The notes under the pieces are model-generated. The model was not told where the DNA came from and did not search any database. It saw nothing but the letters and a program-made list of their open reading frames with translations. The translations under genes and the position numbers were made by a program. Positions 1 to 7,969 of a DNA stretch of 64,000 nt are shown in pieces (positions within the stretch are counted from its first letter, which is position 1; every line of letters begins with the position of its first letter). The DNA is from Candidatus Microbacterium colombiense (GTDB lineage Bacteria > Actinomycetota > Actinomycetes > Actinomycetales > Microbacteriaceae): contig CP119308.1 of the NCBI GenBank assembly GCA_029203165.1, positions 2,728,001 to 2,792,000 of the forward strand. Reading direction: 5' to 3'.

Positions 1-183
1 CGGTGCGGCGTCTTCGCCCGAGGCGAGGGCGCTCCCGCCGCTGAGAGCCGCGAACGCGATCCCTCCCGCGAGAGGGAGTGCGGCGAGTGCGAGCAGGACT
101 CGGCGACCACGTGCGGTCAGCTTGAGCCGCGTCGCCGGACGCGCCGGGATGACTGCTGTGCTGCTGAAGGCGATGGTGCTCAT
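1..183 (-). CDS. LysM/ChiZ-like cell-division suppressor (N-terminal part only)
   Basis: Only the first 61 residues lie in the window. They begin MSTIAFSSTAV, continue with a basic stretch (ARGRR) and a hydrophobic segment (about residues 29-48) ending in small residues: a signal anchor or signal peptide. An AGGAG ribosome site precedes the ATG. The gene is divergent from lexA. In mycobacteria the gene at this place (Rv2719c/ChiZ) encodes an SOS-induced LysM-domain cell-wall protein that delays division. Function here is inferred from position and N-terminal architecture; the LysM domain itself would lie outside the window. Confidence 0.6.
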   Translation of the reverse strand, partial: MSTIAFSSTAVIPARPATRLKLTARGRRVLLALAALPLAGGIAFAALSGGSALASGEDAAP

Positions 184-306
184 GTGGTGCTCCTCTGCGT
201 CGCCCCGATCTCTCGGGGATCAGCCACGGACCGTGAGGCCCTGTGGAAGTTGGCGTAGCGTTCGCATTCACCTCTCGGCCGGGAGAGAAGAATACGAAGC
301 TACGTT

Positions 307-322
307 CCGAAGATATCTTCGA
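307..322. promoter_or_regulatory. candidate LexA operator (SOS box)
   Basis: CCGAAGATATCTTCGA matches the SOS consensus TCGAAC-N4-GTTCGA at 9 of 12 fixed positions and has a perfect 14-bp palindromic core (308-321). Confidence 0.4.
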
Positions 323-378
323 TTTCGAACATCTGTCAAGCTTTCTTCGAAACCACGTCCACGAATCTACCGACACGC

Positions 379-394
379 TCGAACAGATCTTCCA
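379..394. promoter_or_regulatory. candidate LexA operator (SOS box)
   Basis: TCGAACAGATCTTCCA matches the SOS consensus at 10 of 12 fixed positions and lies 100 bases upstream of the lexA start, a normal place for autoregulation. Confidence 0.45.
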
Positions 395-493
395 GATCCG
401 CATGATTCTCGGATACGGTTTCGATAACCACACCCCACCACGGGCCTCCGACATTCGATGAGCGGCGTCGGACACGCGTACTGAAGGAGCATC

Positions 494-1180
494 ATGAGCG
501 AGAACTCAGCCCCCGAGTCCGAGGCACCGCGTACCCGCCGCAGGAAGAGCCTCAGCCCGAAGCAGATGGCGATCCTCGAGGTCATCCAGGCGTCGATCGC
601 CCAGCAGGGCTATCCGCCGAGCATGCGCGAGATCGGCGACGCCGTCGGTCTCAAATCCCTCTCGAGCGTCACTCATCAGCTCGGCCAGCTGGAGCTGAGC
701 GGCTACCTCCGCCGCGATCCCGGCAAGACCCGCGCGATGGAGGTGCTGATCGACCTCCCGGGCACGAGCACCGAGAACCCCGCCGATGTCGTGACGCCCG
801 TGGGCGACGCGGCGCTCGTTCCGCTCGTCGGCCGTATCGCCGCCGGCGTTCCGATCACGGCCGAGCAGCAGGTCGAGGAGATCTTCCCGCTCCCGCGTCA
901 GCTGGTGGGCAAGGGCGATCTGTTCATGCTCAAGGTGTCCGGCGAGTCGATGATCGATGCGGCCATCTGCGACGGCGACTGGGTCGTCATCCGCTCCCAG
1001 AACAGTGCGGAGAACGGCGAGATCGTCGCGGCGATGCTCGATGACGAGGCGACCGTCAAGACCTTCCGGCGTCGCGACGGCCACACGTGGCTACTTCCCC
1101 GTAATTCCGCGTTCGAGCCGATCCTCGGTGATGAGGCGACCGTGCTGGGCAAGGTGGTCGCGGTGCTCCGCGCCGTCTGA
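494..1180 (+). CDS. lexA: LexA repressor, SOS regulator (S24 autoprotease)
   Basis: A 228-residue protein of normal actinobacterial length. Residues 20-85 form the winged-helix DNA-binding domain (SPKQMAILEVI, PPSMREIGDAVGL). The autoprotease part shows the Ala117-Gly118 cleavage site in RIAAGVP, nucleophile Ser152 in SGESM and general-base Lys189 in ATVKTF. It represses DNA-damage genes and cleaves itself when stimulated by RecA on single-stranded DNA. A GGAG ribosome site precedes the ATG. It is probably self-regulated through the upstream boxes. Confidence 0.97.
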   Translation: MSENSAPESEAPRTRRRKSLSPKQMAILEVIQASIAQQGYPPSMREIGDAVGLKSLSSVTHQLGQLELSGYLRRDPGKTRAMEVLIDLPGTSTENPADVVTPVGDAALVPLVGRIAAGVPITAEQQVEEIFPLPRQLVGKGDLFMLKVSGESMIDAAICDGDWVVIRSQNSAENGEIVAAMLDDEATVKTFRRRDGHTWLLPRNSAFEPILGDEATVLGKVVAVLRAV

Positions 1181-1217
1181 GCGCGTAACCGCGCGCCGCA
1201 TCGACCGACCACCCTCG

Positions 1218-1223
1218 TACAGT
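1218..1223 (+). promoter_or_regulatory. -10 box of a leaderless promoter (permease)
   Basis: TACAGT, then 7 nt, then the ATG at 1231. Confidence 0.45.
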
Positions 1224-1230
1224 GAGGGTG

Positions 1231-2196
1231 ATGGCTGAGACCACTCCCGCCCCCTGGCTCGAACGACACCAGATCGCGCTGTATCTGGGAGCGCTCGGGG
1301 TCGCCGCCGTCGTCGGATGGGCCCTTCCCGGCAGCTCGCACCTGGAGCCGGCGATCGAGCCGGTGCTGGGCCTGCTGCTGTTCGTGACCTTCCTGGGGGT
1401 ACCGTTCCACGCCCTCGGCGACGCATTTCGCGACGTCCGCTTCCTGATCGCGGTCGGCATCCTCAACTTCCTCGTCGTCCCCGCCGTGGTCTTCGGACTG
1501 ACCCGTTTCATCGCCGCCGATGACGCCCTGCTGATCGGCGTGCTGCTGGTGCTGCTCACCCCCTGCATCGACTACGTCATCGTGTTCGCCGGGCTGGCCG
1601 GGGGCGCGTCGGCCAAGCTTCTCGCCGCGGCCCCGCTGCTCATGCTCGCGCAGATCGTGCTCCTGCCCGTGTATCTCGCCCTCTTCGTCGACGGTGGCAC
1701 GTTGTCCCTGATCGATCCGCTGCCGTTCGTGCGGGCGTTCCTCGTGCTGATCGTGCTGCCGCTGGCCGCGGCGGTGCTCGTGCAGCTGCTCGTGCGAGTG
1801 GCCCCCTCTGCCGCAGTGGTGCAGCGTGGGATGGGCGCGACCATGGTCCCGCTGATGATGGCGACGCTGGCGATCGTCGTCGCCTCTCAGATGCGCGGCG
1901 TCGCCGAACGACTGGGAACGCTGATCGTGCTCGTGCCGATCTATCTGGCCTTTGCCGTGATCCTGGTCGTCCTCGGTCTTCTTGCAGGGCGGTTCGCCGG
2001 TCTCGCTGCAGCGGAGGCCCGCGCCCTCACCTTCAGCGGGGTCACCAGGAACTCGCTGGTCGTGCTCCCTCTCGCGCTCGCTCTTCCCGCCCCGCTGGAG
2101 CTGGCACCCCTGGTCGTCGTCACCCAGACGCTCGTCGAGCTGTTCGTGATGGTCGCCCTCGTGCGGGTGCTCCCCCGCCTCATCCCCGTGCGCTGA
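1231..2196 (+). CDS. BASS/ACR3-superfamily membrane permease (arsenic-resistance-like)
   Basis: A 321-residue integral membrane protein with about ten hydrophobic segments. The motif LTPCIDYVIVF in the middle and FSGVTRNSLVVLPLALALP near the end resemble the two broken helices of the bile-acid:sodium symporter/ACR3 fold. Family members move organic anions, or arsenite by exchange; substrate cannot be read here and there is no arsR or arsC nearby. The ATG at 1231 is preferred over an in-frame GTG at 1222 because a -10 box lies immediately upstream. It follows lexA by 50 nt but has its own promoter. Confidence 0.75.
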   Translation: MAETTPAPWLERHQIALYLGALGVAAVVGWALPGSSHLEPAIEPVLGLLLFVTFLGVPFHALGDAFRDVRFLIAVGILNFLVVPAVVFGLTRFIAADDALLIGVLLVLLTPCIDYVIVFAGLAGGASAKLLAAAPLLMLAQIVLLPVYLALFVDGGTLSLIDPLPFVRAFLVLIVLPLAAAVLVQLLVRVAPSAAVVQRGMGATMVPLMMATLAIVVASQMRGVAERLGTLIVLVPIYLAFAVILVVLGLLAGRFAGLAAAEARALTFSGVTRNSLVVLPLALALPAPLELAPLVVVTQTLVELFVMVALVRVLPRLIPVR

Positions 2197-2236
2197 CATC
2201 ACCGTCCCCGTGTGACACCGCGCGCCGGAGCGCGCA

Positions 2237-2242
2237 TAGGCT
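2237..2242 (+). promoter_or_regulatory. -10 box of a leaderless promoter (S9 peptidase)
   Basis: TAGGCT, 6 nt, then the ATG at 2249. Confidence 0.45.
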
Positions 2243-2248
2243 CGAGGT

Positions 2249-4114
2249 ATGACGTCGCGCCACGGCTCCTGGCCCTCTCCCTTCTCGACTGCCGGAGTCG
2301 CCGCCGCCTCTCCGCGGATCGACGGCGCACGGTTCGTCGGCGACGAGATCTGGTGGGGCGAATCGGTGCCGGCCGAAGCGGGGCGTGTCACGGTCCGCTC
2401 GTCGACGGGCGCCGAGATCCTTCCGGCGCCCTGGAGTGCGCGCTCGAGGGTGCACGAATACGGTGGCGGCGCGTGGACCGTCGACGCCGGCGGCGTGCTG
2501 TACTTCGTCGACGCCACGGACCAACGCGTGCAGCGGCTCGAGCCTCACGGCACGCCGTCGCCGCTGACGCCGGCCGGTGCCGCGCACGGGGGGCTTCGCT
2601 GGCAGAACGGCAGGCTGCTCGCGGTGCGGGAGGATCTCACCCCGGCGCCGCACCGGCGAGCGGTCATCGGCATCCCCACCGACGGCTCGGCCGCTGACGA
2701 TCCGGGGGCCATCCAGGTCTTCGCGGAAAGCTCCGCGTTCTTCGCCCACCCCACCCTCTCCCCCGACGGTACGAGGATCGCGTGGGTCGAGTGGAGCGAC
2801 ACCGACATGCCGTGGGATCGTGCGGTGCTGCGCATCATGGACGTGCAGAGCGGAGCGTCCACGACGGTTCGCACCCGCGCGGCGCTGCAACCCGAGTGGA
2901 TCGGCGACGACGAGATCCTGTTCTCCGACGATCCCTCCGGGCGCTGGACACTGCATCGCCTCCGGCTGCACGGCGTGACACCGTCGGCCGACGCCGAGAC
3001 GATCGGGCCGGACGACGCCGACATCGGCTACGGGCTCTGGGTACTCGGCAATCGCTGGTTCCAGCCGCTCGATGACGGCCGAATCGTGGCCGCCCGGACC
3101 AACGGGCGCGACGAGATCGTTCTGATCGATCCCGTCGCCGGCGTACGGCGACTCGACGTGCCCTGCGACGGACACGTGAGCGTGGACGACAGCCACGGCA
3201 GCCGGGTTCTCCTCTCGGGAAACGGCGCGACCGTCAGCGCGGGCCTGTGGTGCGTGGATGTCGATTCCGGTGAGGTCACGGCGCTCCGGGGCGGCGAGGC
3301 CGTGGATGCCCAGTGGATGCCGCCCGCGCGACAGATCCAGGTCGACGGCGAACACGGCCCCGTGCATGCCTTCGTGTACCCGCCCGCGAACCCGACCGTC
3401 ACTGCGGCCGTCGATGAGCGCCCTCCGTACATCGTGCTCGTGCACGGAGGCCCCACCGCGCACGTGACGGGAGCGGCATCGGCTGCGATCGCGTTCTACA
3501 CGAGCCGCGGCATCGGCGTGCTCGATGTGAACTACGGCGGCTCCACGGGCTACGGACGCGCGTACCGCGAGCGGCTCCACGGCCAGTGGGGCGTGGTCGA
3601 TGTCGACGACGTGATCGCCGCAGCCCGCGGCCTGGCCCGTGTCGGTCTGGCCGACCCCGCGCGGATCGCCATCCGCGGCGGATCAGCCGGTGGGTGGACC
3701 GTGCTGTCCGCGCTGGTGCACGGCGACACGTTCGCAGCGGGCATCAGCCGCTACGGTGTCGCCGACCTGCGGATGCTGGTCGAAGACACGCACGACTTCG
3801 AGGCGCACTACGTCGAGAGTCTGGTCGGGCCGCTTCCTGCTGCGGAGGCGCTGTACATCGCGCGTTCACCCCTGTCAGCGGTCGACCGCATCGATGTGCC
3901 CGTGCTGCTGCTCCAGGGCGAAGACGACAGAGTCGTGCCACCCTCGCAGTCCGAGGCCATCCGCGATGCGCTGGCCGCGCGCGGCATCGATCATGAGTAC
4001 GTCCTGTATCCGGGCGAGGGGCACGGGTTCCGTCGTGCGGAGACGATCACCGATGCGCTCGAACGAGAACTCCGCTTCCTCGGACGCGTGTTCGGCTTCG
4101 ACCCGCAGCTCTGA
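2249..4114 (+). CDS. S9 family serine peptidase (prolyl oligopeptidase/acylaminoacyl-peptidase type)
   Basis: A 621-residue protein with an N-terminal beta-propeller-like half (repeated blades such as HPTLSPDGTRIAWVEW) and a C-terminal alpha/beta hydrolase. The catalytic triad is visible: Ser479 in GGSAGGW, Asp560 in QGEDDRVVP and His592 in GEGHGF; the oxyanion strand is VLVHGGPT. No signal peptide is seen, so it probably acts in the cytoplasm on short peptides or acylated amino acids. It ends 10 nt before the convergent smpB. Confidence 0.92.
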   Translation: MTSRHGSWPSPFSTAGVAAASPRIDGARFVGDEIWWGESVPAEAGRVTVRSSTGAEILPAPWSARSRVHEYGGGAWTVDAGGVLYFVDATDQRVQRLEPHGTPSPLTPAGAAHGGLRWQNGRLLAVREDLTPAPHRRAVIGIPTDGSAADDPGAIQVFAESSAFFAHPTLSPDGTRIAWVEWSDTDMPWDRAVLRIMDVQSGASTTVRTRAALQPEWIGDDEILFSDDPSGRWTLHRLRLHGVTPSADAETIGPDDADIGYGLWVLGNRWFQPLDDGRIVAARTNGRDEIVLIDPVAGVRRLDVPCDGHVSVDDSHGSRVLLSGNGATVSAGLWCVDVDSGEVTALRGGEAVDAQWMPPARQIQVDGEHGPVHAFVYPPANPTVTAAVDERPPYIVLVHGGPTAHVTGAASAAIAFYTSRGIGVLDVNYGGSTGYGRAYRERLHGQWGVVDVDDVIAAARGLARVGLADPARIAIRGGSAGGWTVLSALVHGDTFAAGISRYGVADLRMLVEDTHDFEAHYVESLVGPLPAAEALYIARSPLSAVDRIDVPVLLLQGEDDRVVPPSQSEAIRDALAARGIDHEYVLYPGEGHGFRRAETITDALERELRFLGRVFGFDPQL

Positions 4115-4123
4115 CGATCGGGA

Positions 4124-4600
4124 CTATTCGCCCACGCGATTGCGCAGTCGCATGGCCCGATCGGCCTCGCGGGTGTCCTGGCGCTCGCGCAGAGTCTGAC
4201 GCTTGTCGTACTCGCGCTTGCCCTTCGCCAGAGCGATCTCGACCTTGGCACGACCGTCGGAGAAGTACAGCTTCAGCGGGATGAGCGTGTACCCGCCCGC
4301 CGACACCGCATGGGCGATCTTCGCGATCTCTTCCCGGTGCAGCAGCAGCTTGCGGATGCGCTTGGCCGAGTGGTTCGTCCAGTGCCCCTGCGAATACTCC
4401 GGGATGTGCACCGAGTCGAGGAATACCTCATTGCCCTTGACGAACGCGTACCCGTCACTGAGGTTGGCACGCCCCTGACGCAGCGACTTGACCTCAGTGC
4501 CGGTGAGCACCATCCCCGCCTCGTACGACTTCTCGATGTTGTAGTCGTGACGTGCGCGACGATTGGTCGCGATGACCTTCTCCCCGCGTTCCCTGGGCAT
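4124..4600 (-). CDS. smpB: SsrA-binding protein SmpB
   Basis: A 158-residue protein of normal length. It binds tmRNA and the stalled ribosome during trans-translation. Family signatures are NRRARHDYNIEKSYEAGMVL near the start, the core GTEVKSLRQGRANL, and the basic C-terminal tail (KGKREYDKRQTLRERQDTREADRAMR). A GGAGAG ribosome site precedes the ATG. It is the last gene after ftsE-ftsX, with 71 nt between ftsX and smpB. The tmRNA gene is not beside it. Confidence 0.97.
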   Translation of the reverse strand: MPRERGEKVIATNRRARHDYNIEKSYEAGMVLTGTEVKSLRQGRANLSDGYAFVKGNEVFLDSVHIPEYSQGHWTNHSAKRIRKLLLHREEIAKIAHAVSAGGYTLIPLKLYFSDGRAKVEIALAKGKREYDKRQTLRERQDTREADRAMRLRNRVGE

Positions 4601-4671
4601 GATGCTCTCCTGTGTGTCGATGAGCTCGACCAGACCCGGCCGAGCAGCCTTTCAGTCTATACCGACGGAGA

Positions 4672-5586
4672 TCAGGTGCGAAGCCAGCGACGGATCGCGA
4701 AGCCGGCAGAGAGCGCGGCGAGCAGCACGCCGATGCCGATGAGCACCGGAACCACCAGCGTCGCATCCTGCATCGTCACCCACGTGGTGATGAACGGCAC
4801 GCGTCCACGCAGATAGCCGTTGACGCCGAAGTGCACCCCGGCGACCACAGCGGCGCTCGCGAGGGCAGACCCCAGGAACGCCGCGAAGACGCCCTCCAGC
4901 ACGAACGGGGTCTGGATGAACCTGTTCGACGCTCCGACCAGCCGCATGATGCCGATCTCCTTGCGCCGCGCATAGGCCGACAATCGGATCGTGGTCGCGA
5001 TCAGGAGGGTGGCCGCGATCAGCATGAGCACCGCGATGCCGACGGCGATGTAGGTCGCGACGGTGAGCGCCGAGAACAACGGTTCGAGGTACTGAAGCTG
5101 ATCCTTGACCTGCTCCACGCCGGCCTGACCGCTGAACGCCTCGGCGAGCACCTGGGATTGACCGGGATCCTTCATCGTGACGAAGAACACCTCGAACGCC
5201 TGATCCGGCGTCAGCACACTGGCCTGATCGGCGCCCAACTGCTCGACGAGCTTCGCGTAGGTGTCTTCCTTCGAGTCGAAGGTCATCGAGCTGATGAGCG
5301 GCGCCAGGGCATCGCCCTCGAGCTGCGCGCGCACCGCGTCGACCTGCTCCTCGCTCGCGGCGCCGTCGACGCAGGTGTCCGACTCCGAGACGTCGGAGCA
5401 CATGTACACGGCCACCTGGGCGCGTTCAGCCCAATACCCGCGCATCACACCGATCTGCCCCTGCATCAGGATCGCAGCGCCGACGAAGGTGAGCGAGACG
5501 AACGTGACGAGCACGACGGAGATCACCATGGAGATGTTGCGACGCAGGCCGCCGAGGGCCTCGCCGAGGATCAGACCGATTCTCAT
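4672..5586 (-). CDS. ftsX: Cell-division ABC permease FtsX
   Basis: A 304-residue membrane protein with one N-terminal transmembrane segment (about 18-40), an extracellular domain (about 45-170) and three C-terminal segments, the FtsX topology. The external domain carries two Cys (MCSDVSESDTCVDG). The cytoplasmic loop IRLSAYARRKEIGIMRLVGASNRFI is the FtsE-contact motif. With FtsE it controls periplasmic peptidoglycan hydrolases during division. The start overlaps the ftsE stop by 4 nt, so the pair is translationally coupled. Confidence 0.96.
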   Translation of the reverse strand: MRIGLILGEALGGLRRNISMVISVVLVTFVSLTFVGAAILMQGQIGVMRGYWAERAQVAVYMCSDVSESDTCVDGAASEEQVDAVRAQLEGDALAPLISSMTFDSKEDTYAKLVEQLGADQASVLTPDQAFEVFFVTMKDPGQSQVLAEAFSGQAGVEQVKDQLQYLEPLFSALTVATYIAVGIAVLMLIAATLLIATTIRLSAYARRKEIGIMRLVGASNRFIQTPFVLEGVFAAFLGSALASAAVVAGVHFGVNGYLRGRVPFITTWVTMQDATLVVPVLIGIGVLLAALSAGFAIRRWLRT

Positions 5587-6668
5587 GAGGTCGGTCCCAC
5601 TTCCTCGTCATCTTCGCTGGAGAGCCCCAGACGGTCGGCCACTCCGAGCTCGGCGACATCGACCTGAGGAAGCACGATCGGATGCGTGCGCGGGCCGACG
5701 GTCGCCGGTACCGCCGGCAGAATATCGTCCGGCGCGGTCTCGGTCGGAACGGGAGCTGTCGGGACAGATGCTGTCGGAACGGATGCTGTCGTCGTCGCGA
5801 CCGGCGGCTGCGTCACGGAGGGGGTGGACGCCGCGGCCTTACGCTGCGCACCCAACTCCTCTGCCAGGGCAGCACGGACCACCGAGAGGTCGGCGGTCTG
5901 ACGCTGCACCTCCTGCACGGCGGTGAGCGCGGCCACCGCAGCGGCACCGCGGATCTCCTCGGGCACCAGGCGCGGGATGTTCGAGGTGTCACCGTATCCG
6001 CCGTGCACCTCATCTCGCACCATCTCCCCATCGCGGAGCTCGATCACACGTCGCTGCATCTGATCGACGAACGCCGCCTCGTGCGTGGCCATCAGCACAG
6101 TGGTGCCACCGGCGTTGATCCGCGCCAGCAGCTGCATGATGTCCACCGAAGTGGCGGGGTCGAGATTTCCGGTCGGCTCGTCGGCGAGCAGCACCTGCGG
6201 ACGGTTCACGAGGGCGCGGGCGATCGCCACACGCTGCTGCTCTCCACCGGAGAGCTCGTGCGGCATCCGCTTCTGCTTGCCGTCGAGGCCCACCAGTGCG
6301 AGCGCCTCCGGAACGGCCTGCTGGATGAACCCGCGGGACGAGCCCGTGACCTGCAGCGTGAAGGCGACGTTCTGATAGACCGTCTTGGACGGGAGCAGAC
6401 GGAAGTCCTGGAACACCGAGCCGATGTGCCGCCGGAAGTAGGGCACCTTGCGGTTGGCGAGAGAGCGCAGGTCGCGTCCGAGCACCGCCACGCGCCCGGA
6501 CGTGGGCACGTCCTCTCGCAGGATGAGCCTCAGGCAGGACGACTTGCCGGAGCCCGAAGCCCCGACGAGGAAGACGAATTCCCCGCGCTGCACCTCGAAG
6601 TCGACGGCGGACAGGGCGGGCTTCGACGTCCCGCGGTAGCGTTTCGTGACGTTCTCGAACCGAATCAT
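5583..6668 (-). CDS. ftsE: Cell-division ABC ATPase FtsE, with long C-terminal tail
   Basis: A 361-residue protein: an ABC ATPase over residues 1-220 (Walker A GASGSGKSS, signature LSGGEQQRVAIARAL, Walker B VLLADEPTGNLDP, switch His in MATHEAAF), followed by about 130 extra residues. Most FtsE proteins are about 230 residues; the tail is a helical stretch (AAAVAALTAVQEVQRQTADL) and a Pro/Thr/Val-rich section with VPTASVPTAPVP repeats. A TAGGCT -10 box lies 9 nt upstream of the ATG. The tail's role is unknown. Confidence 0.95.
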   Translation of the reverse strand: MIRFENVTKRYRGTSKPALSAVDFEVQRGEFVFLVGASGSGKSSCLRLILREDVPTSGRVAVLGRDLRSLANRKVPYFRRHIGSVFQDFRLLPSKTVYQNVAFTLQVTGSSRGFIQQAVPEALALVGLDGKQKRMPHELSGGEQQRVAIARALVNRPQVLLADEPTGNLDPATSVDIMQLLARINAGGTTVLMATHEAAFVDQMQRRVIELRDGEMVRDEVHGGYGDTSNIPRLVPEEIRGAAAVAALTAVQEVQRQTADLSVVRAALAEELGAQRKAAASTPSVTQPPVATTTASVPTASVPTAPVPTETAPDDILPAVPATVGPRTHPIVLPQVDVAELGVADRLGLSSEDDEEVGPTS

Positions 6669-6851
6669 GGCGCTACGAGCCTAAGCGCGCGCTCTCGGGT
6701 GGCCGCGAGCGACACCCCGCGAAGCAGAGGCGGTCTGCGCACGATGGGTACCTCTCCCCATCCGACAGCCCCGTGCGCGTCACTCCCCCCTGCTATACAT
6801 GAAGAGGTCCGGCGCCATCCTCGTCGGCCGCGAACTTCTATGGGGGACACC

Positions 6852-7904
6852 ATGACGACACCTGCTGGTTGGTACGACGACGGATCAGGGCGTCAGCGCT
6901 GGTGGGACGGCCAGCAGTGGACCGAGCACTTCGCTCCCGAGACCACCGCGCCTGAGACCGCTGCGCCTGAGACCTCTGCTCCCGAGACGACCGCTCCCGA
7001 GACCACGGCTCCCGCCGTGGCAGAGGAGCCTTCGCTCGACGACACCGTGATCCGCATCCCGGAGGAACCGTCGGCCACCGAGACTCCGGTTGACGCTCCC
7101 GTCGAGTCTCCGGTTCAGGACTGGTCGACGCCCGGCGCCTCCGCCCCGACCACTCCCCTCGGCGACGGCTACCCCGCGCCCGCGTACCCGGCTGCAGCTC
7201 CGGAGCAGCCGTACGGTGGCTACCCCGGCGCGGCGCCCGCCGCTCCCGGCGCATATGCCCAGAGCCCGTCCGGGTTCCCGGCAGCCGCACCGTATGCAGC
7301 CGTGGCACCTGAGGCGCCGAAGAAGCTCTCCATCCTCGGGATCGTCGGACTCGGCCTGTCGGCGCTCGGAACCATCCTGGTCTTCATCCCGCTGGTCGGC
7401 GTCTTCGGCTTCGTGCTGCTCGCCGCCGGGTTCGTGGTCTCCCTGATCTCGCTCTTCCTCAAAGGCAAGAAGTGGCCGGGCATCACCGGTCTCGTGCTGG
7501 CGGTGGTCGGAACGATCATCGGCATCGTGATCTCTGTCTTCTACTTCTTCGCGGCCGTCCAGGGCGTCAGCACCGAGATCGACCGTCCCTCCAGCTCCGC
7601 CTCACCGTCGACCGGCACCGAGGAGTCCGACGCACCCGACGATGGTGCGGCCGGCGGGCCTCGCCCCACGACGGCAGAGGTGGCCGAGGGCGTCACCGCG
7701 ATCTTCGGGGCGACCGGCGCAGACGGCTACACCGAAGCGCAGATCAGCTGCCTCTCCGACCTCCTCGTGACGTCGGATCTCGACGACGACACGCTGCGAA
7801 CGATCGCGGAGAGCGACGGCACCCTCACCGATGTCGACGCGGCCTACGGCTTCGCCGAGGTCCTCTCCGACACTGAGACGGTGTCGGCCTGCTTCATGCA
7901 GTGA
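6852..7904 (+). CDS. DUF2510-domain membrane protein with Cys-containing outer domain
   Basis: About 350 residues. The N-terminus AGWYDDGSGRQRWWDGQQWT is a DUF2510 domain, common in actinobacterial membrane proteins and of unknown function. Then come ETTAPETAAPE-type repeats, a Pro/Ala/Tyr-rich spacer, two transmembrane segments (about residues 160-225) and a C-terminal domain with two Cys (QISCLSDLL, SACFMQ) that may form a disulfide outside the cell. A TATACAT box lies about 50 nt upstream; an in-frame ATG at 6840 is the alternative start. The gene sits between prfB and ftsE on the opposite strand, splitting a usually adjacent pair. Confidence 0.8.
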   Translation: MTTPAGWYDDGSGRQRWWDGQQWTEHFAPETTAPETAAPETSAPETTAPETTAPAVAEEPSLDDTVIRIPEEPSATETPVDAPVESPVQDWSTPGASAPTTPLGDGYPAPAYPAAAPEQPYGGYPGAAPAAPGAYAQSPSGFPAAAPYAAVAPEAPKKLSILGIVGLGLSALGTILVFIPLVGVFGFVLLAAGFVVSLISLFLKGKKWPGITGLVLAVVGTIIGIVISVFYFFAAVQGVSTEIDRPSSSASPSTGTEESDAPDDGAAGGPRPTTAEVAEGVTAIFGATGADGYTEAQISCLSDLLVTSDLDDDTLRTIAESDGTLTDVDAAYGFAEVLSDTETVSACFMQ

Positions 7905-7912
7905 CAGCGGCC

Positions 7913-7961
7913 TCATGACGAAGGCCCCGGAAGCATCTCGCTTCCGGGGCCTTCGTCATGA
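7913..7961. terminator. bidirectional terminator, perfect 22-bp inverted repeat
   Basis: Two exactly complementary 22-base arms (7913-7934 and 7940-7961) around the loop ATCTC, between the convergent DUF2510 gene and prfB. No long T-run follows, but position and symmetry fit termination from both sides. Confidence 0.8.
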
Positions 7962-7969
7962 TCCGAGAA

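Larger units (their letters stand above)
184..493. promoter_or_regulatory. lexA / ChiZ-like divergent control region
   Basis: About 310 bases without a gene between two divergent genes. It is less GC-rich than its surroundings and holds several imperfect copies of the actinobacterial SOS operator TCGAAC-N4-GTTCGA. The two best are listed separately; weaker ones (8 of 12 positions) lie at 294-309 and 325-340. Confidence 0.5.

Noticed and set aside
898..2517. 539-codon open frame on the minus strand opposite lexA, the permease and the peptidase
   Set aside because: Rich in His, Gln, Asp and Arg as expected of antisense frames in high-GC DNA; the opposite strand carries clear families.
2180..3580. 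466-codon minus-strand frame
   Set aside because: Shadow of the S9 peptidase; no motif, no ribosome site.
4601..4671. tmRNA gene beside smpB
   Set aside because: Only 71 nt upstream of smpB and 9 nt downstream; no room and no tRNA-like ends.
5682..6851. Long N-terminal extension of the DUF2510 protein reaching into ftsE
   Set aside because: Antisense to ftsE; DUF2510 proteins begin at or near this domain and a promoter-like TATACAT lies just upstream of 6852.
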